DNA of 64,000 nucleotides. Origin: Streptomyces griseoflavus. GTDB lineage: Bacteria; Actinomycetota; Actinomycetes; Streptomycetales; Streptomycetaceae. The notes beneath the pieces are model-generated. The model ran no database searches and was not told where the DNA came from. It saw only the letters and a list, made by a program, of their open reading frames with translations. The stretch covers positions 1 through 64,000 of the forward strand of contig NZ_BMUC01000011.1 in the NCBI RefSeq assembly GCF_014649995.1, given 5' to 3'. Positions 24,666 to 32,532 of this stretch are shown in pieces (positions within the stretch are counted from its first letter, which is position 1; every line of letters starts with the position of its first letter). The translations under genes were made by a program, and so were the position numbers.

Positions 24666-27026
24666 ATGCGTCGATCACACGCCCCCTGTCCACCCCTCCC
24701 CCGGTCCGGACGACGGCCGTGGTGGCTCACCGCCCTGTCGGCCGTGCTGGTGCTGCTCGCCGGCACGGCCCTCACCGGGTCCGGCATCGCGACCGCGGCG
24801 CCACTCGCGTGGGCCCCCGAATCCCCGCCGATGACGACGCCCTGGACCGGCCAGGTCTCCGTCGACCATCCGCACCCCGAGTACCCGCGGCCCCAGCTCA
24901 CCCGCCCCGACTGGGCCAATCTCAACGGCATCTGGGACTTCGCCGTCACCTCCGCCGGCTCCGGCCGGCCCGCGTCGTTCACCGAACGGATCCGCGTCCC
25001 CTTCGTCGCCGAGTCGGCGCTCTCCGGCATCCAGCGCAGGATCACGCAGAACGACAAGCTCTGGTACAAGCGCACCTTCACCGTCCCGCCGGACTGGAAC
25101 GGCCGCCGCGTCCAGCTCCACTTCGGTGCCAGCGACTGGCGTACGACCGTGTGGGTCAACGACCGGCAGGCCGGTGCCGTCCACAGCGGCGGCTTCGACT
25201 CCTTCTCGTACGACATCACCGGCCTGCTGAACGGCGGCACCAACACACTCGTCGTGTCCGTGTGGGACCCCACCCAGGCCGGCACCCAGGCGGTCGGCAA
25301 GCAGCGGCTCAACGACGTGACACCGCATCCGGGCGGCGGCATCTTCTACACGGCCGCGTCCGGCATCTGGCAGACCGTGTGGCTGGAGCCCACGGCCGCC
25401 GCGCACGTCACCCGCCTCGACATGGTGCCCGACCTGGTCAACGACCGGATCGAGGTCACCGTCCGGGCATCCGGCGCCGACGGGCACCGGGCGCGGGTCA
25501 CCGTCTCCAGCGGCGGCACCACCGTCGGCACGGCGACCGGTCCGGTCGGCGGCACGTTCACCGTAGCGGTGCCGAACCCCCGCCGGTGGAGCCCGGACGA
25601 CCCGTTCCTCTACGACGTCAGGGCCGATCTGCTCTCGGGCACCACGGCCGTCGACTCCGTCGGCAGCTACGCCGGTATGCGCTCCATCGGCCTGGCCCGG
25701 GTCGACGGTGTCCTCCGCCCGGTGCTGAACGGGGAGTTCGTCTTCCAGACGGGCACCCTGGACCAGGGCTACTGGCCGGACGGCGTCTACACCGCCCCGA
25801 CCGACGCCGCCCTGCGGTACGACCTGCAGAAGCACAAGGACCTCGGCTTCAACATGGTCCGCAAGCACATCAAGGTGGAATCGCAGCGCTGGTTCCACCA
25901 CGCCGACCGGCTCGGCCTGCTGGTCTGGCAGGACATGCCCTCCATGGAGCGCACCCCGGACGCGGCCGCGCGCACCCAGTGGGAGGCCGAGTACGACCGC
26001 GTCATCGACCAGCACCGCAGCTCGCCGTCGCTGGTGATGTGGGTCAACCAGAACGAGGGGTGGGGCCAGTACGACCAGGCGCGCATCGCCGACGAGGTCA
26101 AGGCGTACGACCCGTCCCGGCTCGTCGACAACATGAGCGGTGTCAACTGCTGCGGGGCCGTGGACGGCGGCAACGGTGACGTCGTCGACCACCACGTCTA
26201 CGTCGGCCCCGGCAACACGGTGCCCGGTGCGACGCGCGCCGCGGTGCTCGGCGAGTTCGGCGGGCTCGGCCTGAGGGTCGCCGGTCACGAGTGGTATCCG
26301 GGCGGCGGTTTCAGCTACGAGGACCAGCCCGACGCGGCCCGCCTGAACCGCCGGTTCACCGGCCTGCTGGACGCCATCCGCGAGGTGCGTCTGCCGCGGG
26401 GACTGTCGGCGTCCGTGTACACCGAGATCACCGACGTGGAGAACGAGGCGAACGGGCTGCTCACCTACGACCGTCAGGTGGTCAAGGTCGACGAGGCAGG
26501 GGTGCGGGCCGCCAACCGGGCGCTGATCGACGCCTCCCGCTCGCCGGCCGCTCCGGTCACGCTGCCCACCGGTCAGTACGGGTCCCTGCGCGTGACGACG
26601 CCGGGTCACACCGACCGCTACGTCCGGCACCGGGACGGCGCCGTGTTCACGGAGGTCGTCACCGCCGGCAGCGGCGCACTGCTGAAGAGCGACGCCACCT
26701 GGCGGGCCGTCCCCGGTCTGGCCGACACCTCCTGCTACTCCTTCGAGTCGCGGAACTACCCCGGCGAGTACCTGCGCCACCGCAACTCCCGTGTGTACAA
26801 GGAGGGCGGCAGCGGTGACCTGTTCCGCGCGGATGCCACCTTCTGCCCGGTCCGGGGGGCGAACGGCGGTGTCCGGCTGTCCGCCTACAACTTCCCCGGG
26901 CAGTATCTGCGTCACTACGACGCCGAGTTGTGGCTGGCCGTCCCGGGCGGGACACGCGCGTGGGACAACCCCGACCGCTTCACGGAGGACACCACCTGGG
27001 CCGTGGAGGGCCCCTGGGCCCCGTGA
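24666..27026 (+). CDS. Secreted GH2 glycoside hydrolase with C-terminal CBM42 (AbfB)
   Basis: A 786-aa exported enzyme. It has a signal peptide (about 1-45) with a GRRPWWL start, then the GH2 jelly-roll domain with RPDWANLNGIWDFAV and WYKRTFTVP, an Ig-like domain, and a TIM barrel. Glu464 in NQNEGWGQYD is the acid/base. Glu530 in LGEFGGLG is the probable nucleophile. Residues from about 640 carry AbfB repeats (LLKSDATWRAVPGL, then NYPGEYLRHRN and NFPGQYLRHYD), a module that binds arabinofuranosyl side chains. Together with a YtfQ-type importer this suggests release of arabinofuranose or galactofuranose; GH2 galactofuranosidases are known from Streptomyces. Start ATG 24666 with GAGGAG upstream. 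Confidence 0.9.
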   Translation: MRRSHAPCPPLPRSGRRPWWLTALSAVLVLLAGTALTGSGIATAAPLAWAPESPPMTTPWTGQVSVDHPHPEYPRPQLTRPDWANLNGIWDFAVTSAGSGRPASFTERIRVPFVAESALSGIQRRITQNDKLWYKRTFTVPPDWNGRRVQLHFGASDWRTTVWVNDRQAGAVHSGGFDSFSYDITGLLNGGTNTLVVSVWDPTQAGTQAVGKQRLNDVTPHPGGGIFYTAASGIWQTVWLEPTAAAHVTRLDMVPDLVNDRIEVTVRASGADGHRARVTVSSGGTTVGTATGPVGGTFTVAVPNPRRWSPDDPFLYDVRADLLSGTTAVDSVGSYAGMRSIGLARVDGVLRPVLNGEFVFQTGTLDQGYWPDGVYTAPTDAALRYDLQKHKDLGFNMVRKHIKVESQRWFHHADRLGLLVWQDMPSMERTPDAAARTQWEAEYDRVIDQHRSSPSLVMWVNQNEGWGQYDQARIADEVKAYDPSRLVDNMSGVNCCGAVDGGNGDVVDHHVYVGPGNTVPGATRAAVLGEFGGLGLRVAGHEWYPGGGFSYEDQPDAARLNRRFTGLLDAIREVRLPRGLSASVYTEITDVENEANGLLTYDRQVVKVDEAGVRAANRALIDASRSPAAPVTLPTGQYGSLRVTTPGHTDRYVRHRDGAVFTEVVTAGSGALLKSDATWRAVPGLADTSCYSFESRNYPGEYLRHRNSRVYKEGGSGDLFRADATFCPVRGANGGVRLSAYNFPGQYLRHYDAELWLAVPGGTRAWDNPDRFTEDTTWAVEGPWAP

Positions 27027-27058
27027 CCGCGGCGAAGCGGTCCGCGTGACGGGGCGGT

Positions 27059-27104
27059 GACGGCGGGGGTGCGGGCGCCGCCCGGTGCCCGCACCCCCGC
27101 CGTC
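27059..27104. terminator. Bidirectional 18-bp terminator between the two GH2 genes
   Basis: GACGGCGGGGGTGCGGGC (27059-27076) is exactly complementary to 27087-27104, with a 10-base loop. It lies between converging genes and should stop both transcripts. Confidence 0.85.
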
Positions 27105-27111
27105 GGGCCGG

Positions 27112-30100
27112 CTAGGGCTTCTCCGCCGTGTGCAGGGCGCTCACCTCTTCCGCGGTGAGCGCCCTGTCGTAGGCGTGGACCTCGTCCACCGCCCCGTGCC
27201 AGAAGTCGGTGTCCTGGCCGTTCCACTGGGCGCGGCCCACGGCCAGGGGCCCGGAGCCGGCGTAGGCGGGGCCGGCGGTGGCGGTGGCCGCCTGCTTGCC
27301 GTCGACGTACAGCGTGATCCGGCCGGTCGCGTCGTCACGTACGCCGACGAGGTGGTACCACCGGCCGGTCTCGGGCGCGGTCTGGAGCCGGGCGCGCTGC
27401 CCGTCGGGTGTGCTGAAGGCGAAGGCGCCCTGCCCGTACTGGAGGTAGAATGGACTCGCCTGGCGCCGGCCGTCCTGGCTGACGGCGGTGGCGTAGTTGC
27501 CGGGCAGGGAGTCGAGGGTGACCCAGGCGGAGACGGTGTAGCTGCCGGTGGTGTCGAGCACCGGGCCGTCCGTACGGGCGTGCTGTCCCCGGCCGTCGAA
27601 CCTCAGCGCACTGCCGCTGACCCCCTCCGTCCAGGCGGTGCCCTCGGTCAGCTTCAGCGGCCTGCCGTTCGGGCCGTCGTCCTTCGCGGTGGTGCCGGCG
27701 CCCTCGTCGAGGGCCCAGGAACCTCCGCCGGTGAGCTGCTCCCGGTCCCCCGCGGCGGCGCCCGCCGCGATGACCCTGCGGTTGATCTCGCGCACCCGGA
27801 CGGGGTCGACCTTGATCTCCCGGCGGTCGTAGGTGTAGAGGCCGTTGAGTTCGTTCTCCAGGTCGCTGATCTGGGTGTAGACCGAGCCGGACAGCTCGGC
27901 GCCGGCCTGGTCGAGGTAGAACTTCTCGGTGTTCTCGACGTACTTGCGGGTCAGCGCCTCCTTGTCGGCGACACCGCTGTAGATGACGGTCGGAGTGCCC
28001 GGCCACATGTGGCCCGGGGTGCGCAGGGTGAAGCCGCCGTGCTCGCCGTCCATGGCCGCGCGGTGGTCGGGGAAGGGCGGGTCGTCGTTGTTGTAGTCGT
28101 GGTGGTCGATGATGTCGCCCTTGCCGGAGTCGCCCTTGGAGTTGCAGCAGTTGACCCCGCTGTGGGCGTTGACGACGCGGGAGGGGTCGGCTGCCTTCAC
28201 CGCCTCGGCGATGCGGCCGCTCTCCTCGCGGTCCCACTCGCCCCAGCCCTCGTTGAAGACGATCCAGCCGATGACGGAGGGCGAGTTGTGGTGCTGGCGC
28301 ATCATCTCCCGGCCCTGGTCGACGAAGGCCTTCCGTCCGGTGTCGCCGGTGAGGTTGCCGGAGACGAAGTCCTGCCAGACCAGCAGTCCGAGCCGGTCCG
28401 CGTGGTAGAACCAGCGGGGCGATTCGACCTTGATGTGTTTGCGCACGGCGTTGAAGCCGAGCTCCTTGTGGGCCTCCAGGTCGAAGGCCAGGGCCTTGTC
28501 GCTGGGCGGGGTGTACAGACCGTCGGGCCAGAAGCCCTGGTCGAGGGTGGCGAGGGAGAAGACGGGCTTGCCGTTGAGCACCAGCTTCCGGTAGCCGCCG
28601 ACGTCCTCGATGCCGATCTCGCGCATGCCGAAGTAACTGCCGACCTCGTCGGTCGACCTGCCGTCCTTCAACGTGACGTCCAGGTCGTAGAGGTAGGGGT
28701 CGTCGGGGCTCCACAGGCGCGGCTTGGCGACGGGCAGCCGCAGTTGGGTGCCGGCGGGCCCGCTGACCCTGCCGACGACCTTGCCGCGTGCGTCGCGGGC
28801 CACGGCCTCGACCCGGGCCCGCCGCGAGGCGCCGGCGGACTCGACGGTGACGGCCAGGGTGCCGCTGTCGACGTCGGGGGTGGTGACTACGTTGTCAATG
28901 GAGGTCTCGGCGACCGGCTCCATCCAGACGGTCTGCCAGATGCCGGAGGTCTGGGTGTAGAAGATGCCGCCGGGGTCGGTGGACTGCTTGCCCGTCGGCT
29001 GGTCGGCGCCGCCGGTGTCGGTGACCGCCACCACGATCTCCTGCGGGCCCCTGCCCTTGAGGGCGCCGGTGATGTCGGCGCTGAAGGCGTTGTAGCCGCC
29101 GGTGTGTTCGGCGACCTTCTTGCCGTTGACCCAGACGCGGGCCTGGTAGTCCACGGCACCGAAGTGGAGCTTCAACCGGTTGCCGTTGCCGCTCTTGCCG
29201 ACTTTCCAGCTGTTCGGCACGTCCACGAGCCTGCGGTAGAACATGTGGTCCTCGTGCCGTTCGAGCCCGGAGAGCTGCGACTCGACCGGGAACGGCACGA
29301 CGATCCTCTCGTCCAGGTCCTTGCCGAAGACCGGCTGCTCGCCGGCCTCGGCACCGCTGAACTGCCAGGGGCCGTTGAGGTTCTTCCACCGGGAGCGGAC
29401 CTGCTGCGGGCGCGGGTACTCCGGCAGCGGGTTCCTCCGGTCGACCTTGTCGCCCCAGGGGGTGGTGATGCGGTGGGTGGAGGTGTTGGAGGCGTAGCGG
29501 ACGATCCGGGGCACGGTCTCGCCTCCGGCCTTGAGGCCCCCCTCGCCGTCGTAGGTGACCCGGACCTGCTGGTTCTTCTGGATGGGTGCCGAGAGCGTGA
29601 TGTCGAGGGAGTCGCGGTCACCGCGGGCCGCCGCGACCGACTTGACCGGCATGGCGGTCGTGTCGGCCTCGATCCTGAGGTGCTGCGCCACCTGCGCGTG
29701 GTCGCTCACCCGGTCCTCGAACCGGGCCCGCAGCGTGCGTCCGTCCTGGCCGACGGTCAGTTCCACCGGGAAGACCTCGAAGCCGGCGGGCGGGGTGAAC
29801 GCGGAGGCCGGGACGAGTTGCCTGGGCGTCGTCGGCGTCGACCAGCGCAGGAACATGTTCGATCCGCCGAGGTCCTGGAACATCTCCAGGCGGAAGTCGT
29901 GCTTCTCTCCGGCCTTCAGGGTGAGCGGCGCACTGGTCTGTTCCCGGTCCCAGTCGGGCTCCCAGTGGTCGATGACCGGCTCGCCGTCGATGAAGAGCCG
30001 GAAGCCGTTGTCGCCGATGGCGTGGAAGGTGTAGTCGCCGTCCTCGGGCGCTTCGATCTGCCCGGTCCAGCGGGCGGTGGTGTGCTCCGTGCGCCCGGTC

Positions 30101-30390
30101 AGCTCCTGGAAGGTGCTGGTCAGTCCGGAGAAGTTGATCTGCGGCTCCAGGAGGGTGCCGCCGAGTTCGGCGAAGTCCCGGGCTCCCGGTGCCGACATGG
30201 CGAAGTACTCGCCCTTCAGGCCGTGGACCTGGACGTCGGCGTCGGCGACCGCGGGGGCGGCGGTCGGGGACGCCGGCGCCGCCGGTGTCGCCGCCGCCGC
30301 CGGGGCCAGGGCGCCGGTGGAGAGGGCCAGGGCCGTCACGGTCAGCAGAGCCCACCACCGGCTTCTGGGGCGGGAGTGTTGTCTTGTCAT
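27112..30390 (-). CDS. Secreted PA14-GH2-LamG multidomain glycoside hydrolase
   Basis: A 1092-aa exported enzyme. It has a signal peptide (about 1-35) and a PA14 sugar-binding domain (about 50-190; LKGEYFAMSAPGARDFAELG, then DNGFRLFIDGEPVIDHW). The GH2 core (about 310-880) has Glu714 in FNEGWGEWD as acid/base and Glu783 in DGEHGGF as probable nucleophile. A C-terminal concanavalin/LamG domain follows (about 915-1085; YTVSAWVTLDSLPGNY). The GH2 core resembles the neighbouring enzyme across IWQTVWLEP / IWQTVWMEP and DQGYWPDGVYT / DQGFWPDGLYT, so the two are diverged relatives with different binding modules. ATG 30390 follows GAGGAAAGG. A perfect LacI operator lies about 75 bases upstream. Confidence 0.91.
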   Translation of the reverse strand: MTRQHSRPRSRWWALLTVTALALSTGALAPAAAATPAAPASPTAAPAVADADVQVHGLKGEYFAMSAPGARDFAELGGTLLEPQINFSGLTSTFQELTGRTEHTTARWTGQIEAPEDGDYTFHAIGDNGFRLFIDGEPVIDHWEPDWDREQTSAPLTLKAGEKHDFRLEMFQDLGGSNMFLRWSTPTTPRQLVPASAFTPPAGFEVFPVELTVGQDGRTLRARFEDRVSDHAQVAQHLRIEADTTAMPVKSVAAARGDRDSLDITLSAPIQKNQQVRVTYDGEGGLKAGGETVPRIVRYASNTSTHRITTPWGDKVDRRNPLPEYPRPQQVRSRWKNLNGPWQFSGAEAGEQPVFGKDLDERIVVPFPVESQLSGLERHEDHMFYRRLVDVPNSWKVGKSGNGNRLKLHFGAVDYQARVWVNGKKVAEHTGGYNAFSADITGALKGRGPQEIVVAVTDTGGADQPTGKQSTDPGGIFYTQTSGIWQTVWMEPVAETSIDNVVTTPDVDSGTLAVTVESAGASRRARVEAVARDARGKVVGRVSGPAGTQLRLPVAKPRLWSPDDPYLYDLDVTLKDGRSTDEVGSYFGMREIGIEDVGGYRKLVLNGKPVFSLATLDQGFWPDGLYTPPSDKALAFDLEAHKELGFNAVRKHIKVESPRWFYHADRLGLLVWQDFVSGNLTGDTGRKAFVDQGREMMRQHHNSPSVIGWIVFNEGWGEWDREESGRIAEAVKAADPSRVVNAHSGVNCCNSKGDSGKGDIIDHHDYNNDDPPFPDHRAAMDGEHGGFTLRTPGHMWPGTPTVIYSGVADKEALTRKYVENTEKFYLDQAGAELSGSVYTQISDLENELNGLYTYDRREIKVDPVRVREINRRVIAAGAAAGDREQLTGGGSWALDEGAGTTAKDDGPNGRPLKLTEGTAWTEGVSGSALRFDGRGQHARTDGPVLDTTGSYTVSAWVTLDSLPGNYATAVSQDGRRQASPFYLQYGQGAFAFSTPDGQRARLQTAPETGRWYHLVGVRDDATGRITLYVDGKQAATATAGPAYAGSGPLAVGRAQWNGQDTDFWHGAVDEVHAYDRALTAEEVSALHTAEKP

Positions 30391-30462
30391 CGAACCTTTC
30401 CTCGCGCAGAGGGCATGGGGCCACGACGAGCAGGCACGGCCATCGGCTCGGCCGGGATTCCC

Positions 30463-30500
30463 TTCCAACGTTGGAAAAGAGCCGTGCAGCGGAATGACAA
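30463..30500 (-). promoter_or_regulatory. GH2 promoter with perfect LacI-family operator
   Basis: TTCCAACGTTGGAA (30463-30476) is a perfect 14-bp palindrome. On the minus strand TTGTCA (complement of 30495-30500) sits upstream at the spacing used in the lacI promoter, so the operator would cover the -10. It links this gene to the LacI regulator at 18156. Confidence 0.7.
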
Positions 30501-30600
30501 CATGCCGTCCGGCGACTGTCCAGGCCCTGCGCACAGCTGATGTTCCGTCAGGCGCCTTGTACGCGGGCGAGGATGAGGAGGCTCGGGTGCTTCGGGCAGG

Positions 30601-31785
30601 TCAGCCCCTGACCTCCGCGAACGGGCCGCCGTCGGACGCGAAGGCGTGGGCGGCGAAGCGTTCCCCCATGCGCCGGTGGGTGGCCGCGTCGGGGTGCAGA
30701 CCGTCGGGGAGCGGAAGTTCACCGTGGTCGGCCTCGCCGTAGAGGTCACGGCCGTCGAGGTGGTACAGGTTCGGGTCGTCCGCCGCCCGCTGGGACACGA
30801 TGCGTTCGAGTTCGTTCCGGATGACGCCGAGTGTCAGCTTGCCCTCGGCCCGTTCGGCGGGATCACCGGCGGCGGTGAACAGGAGCTGTCCCTCATCGAC
30901 CCGGCTGAAGTCGAAGGCGGTGGGGCCCGGTGTGTCCTCGTGCATGGGGCACAGGATCGGCGACACGACCAGCAGCGGCGCGGTGGGGTGACCGTCCCGG
31001 AGGGTGTCGAGGAACCCGTGGACGGCGGGGCCGAAGGCGCGCAGCCGCATCAGGTCGGCGTTGACCAGGTTGATGCCGATCTTGACGCTGATCAGGTCGG
31101 CGGGCGTGTCGCGCATGGTCCGCGCGACGAACGGGTCGAGCAGGGCGCTGCCGGCCAGTCCGAGGTTGATCAGCTCCACGCCGCCGCGCGCCGCGGCCAG
31201 CGCGGGCCAGGTGGTGGTGGGGCTCGCGGCGTCGGAACCGTGGCTGATGGAGCTGCCGTGATGCAGCCAGGTCCTGCGGCCGGAGGCGGCGTCGGGTTCG
31301 ACGGGGGCGTCGGTGCGCAGCGCGACGAGCTCGGTCGTCTCGTTGTGCGGCAGCCATATCTCGACGGTCTTGTCGTCGTCGGGCAGCCCGGTGAAGCGGA
31401 GGGTGGCCACGGGACCGCTGCCGGGTTCGGCCTTCCCGGTGCTCAGGTCGATGGTGACGGTGTTGCCGCCGTTCGCGACGGCCCGGCCGGCCGGGCGTCC
31501 GTCGACGAGCAGGTCGTACCGGCCGTCCGGGCGCTGCGGTGCGCCGACGTAGATCCGCTTGGTGGGCAGGGTGTCCAGTTCGACGGCGGTCGCGCGGGTA
31601 CGGAAGACCACGCGTACGCCGGAGGGCTGGCACTCGGCCATGGCGAGCTGTCCGTCGGTGTTCCGGGCGCGGGCCCAGGCGGGCAGGCGGTGCGGCAGGA
31701 GCCCTCGCGGCGTGCGTTCCAGGTCGAGCGCGCCACGGACGAGAGCGGCGGTGATGGGGGTGGTGATCCAGGGTGTGGAGGGCAT
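30601..31785 (-). CDS. SGNH/GDSL-family hydrolase
   Basis: A 394-aa protein with no signal peptide. A beta-rich N-terminal half (about 1-170) precedes the SGNH fold. Block I is GSSISHG with Ser179 as the expected nucleophile (the usual GDS is changed to GSS). Block II is NLGLAGSALLD. Block III reads GINLVN rather than GxND. Block V is DGLHPDAATH with the Asp-His pair. Family members remove acetyl or acyl groups from sugars and lipids. It lies between a TetR gene and the PA14-GH2 gene on the same strand, suggesting deacylation of a carbohydrate. Start ATG 31785; the ribosome site is weak. Confidence 0.82.
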   Translation of the reverse strand: MPSTPWITTPITAALVRGALDLERTPRGLLPHRLPAWARARNTDGQLAMAECQPSGVRVVFRTRATAVELDTLPTKRIYVGAPQRPDGRYDLLVDGRPAGRAVANGGNTVTIDLSTGKAEPGSGPVATLRFTGLPDDDKTVEIWLPHNETTELVALRTDAPVEPDAASGRRTWLHHGSSISHGSDAASPTTTWPALAAARGGVELINLGLAGSALLDPFVARTMRDTPADLISVKIGINLVNADLMRLRAFGPAVHGFLDTLRDGHPTAPLLVVSPILCPMHEDTPGPTAFDFSRVDEGQLLFTAAGDPAERAEGKLTLGVIRNELERIVSQRAADDPNLYHLDGRDLYGEADHGELPLPDGLHPDAATHRRMGERFAAHAFASDGGPFAEVRG

Positions 31786-31841
31786 CGTGGTGGTCCGTCC
31801 GCGGTGGGGGTGGGTGGGTGAGCGGCTGATCGGGGGCCGTG

Positions 31842-32414
31842 TCAGGGGGTCCGCGGCCAGTTGCGCAGCAGGGCGTCCAGCGCGTCGAGGACACGGGTCC
31901 ACGTCTCCTGCGTGTCGGGGGCGCTGTGGCTGAAGCCGCCGCCCATCTCGAGGCTCACGTAGCCGTGGAAGACGCTGCCGAGCAGCCGGACGGCGTGGGT
32001 CTGGTCCGGCTCCGTCAGGTCGTAGCCGCGCAGCAGGGCCCGGGTCATCCGCGCGTGCCGGACTCCGGCGCTGGCCGCGGCCGCCTCCGGCGCGAGCCGG
32101 AACTGGGCGGCCGCGTAGCGGCCGGGGTGCTCCCGCGCGTAGTCGCGGTAGACGTTCGCCAGCGCGGTGAGTGCGTCCTTGCCGGACCGCCCGGCCAGGG
32201 CCTCGGCGGCACGGTCGGCGAGTTCCTCCAGGGCAAGGAGCGCGATCCGCGTCTTGAGGTCGTGGGAGTTCTTCAGATGGGAGTAGAGGCTCGCCACCTT
32301 GACGTCGAAGCGGCGGGCGACCTCCGAGACGGTCACCTGCTCGAAGCCGACCTCGTCGGCCAGTTCCGCGCCCGCCCGGGTCAGGCGTTCCGGGCTCAGT
32401 CGTCCGCGTGCCAC
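31842..32414 (-). CDS. TetR-family regulator (WHG-type C-terminal domain)
   Basis: A 190-aa repressor. The helix-turn-helix (about 8-55) reads [20 protein letters not shown], then [20 protein letters not shown]. The C-terminal part ([15 protein letters not shown]) matches the TetR_C_33/WHG group. GTG 32414 has GGAGGGAGGA upstream. The SGNH gene follows 56 bases downstream on the same strand and the DNA ligase gene is divergent. Overlapping palindromes in the shared gap are its probable operators. Confidence 0.9.
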   Translation of the reverse strand: MARGRLSPERLTRAGAELADEVGFEQVTVSEVARRFDVKVASLYSHLKNSHDLKTRIALLALEELADRAAEALAGRSGKDALTALANVYRDYAREHPGRYAAAQFRLAPEAAAASAGVRHARMTRALLRGYDLTEPDQTHAVRLLGSVFHGYVSLEMGGGFSHSAPDTQETWTRVLDALDALLRNWPRTP

Positions 32415-32463
32415 ACCCGTCCTCCCTCCGTTCTTCCTGCCGACTGATCCGATTATGCATTCA

Positions 32464-32488
32464 CCTAAAGCTTTTAGGCAAATGCCTA
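32464..32488. promoter_or_regulatory. Two overlapping palindromes between tetR and ligA
   Basis: CCTAAA-GCT-TTTAGG (32464-32478) and TAGGCA-AA-TGCCTA (32475-32488) overlap by four bases. Both have perfect 6-bp arms, in an AT-rich promoter gap. This is the typical pattern for a pair of TetR dimers on one face of DNA. Confidence 0.6.
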
Positions 32489-32532
32489 TGTATCATGATC
32501 GATTGTCAGTGGCGGGCGGCAGGATGGACCGC

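Noticed and set aside
27085-30540. Very long open frame (over 1100 codons) on the plus strand opposite the PA14-GH2 gene
   Set aside because: It is the complement of a clear GH2 gene with signal peptide and catalytic motifs. Its own product is Val/Gly/Asp-rich with no recognisable domain, as expected from GC-biased antisense frames.
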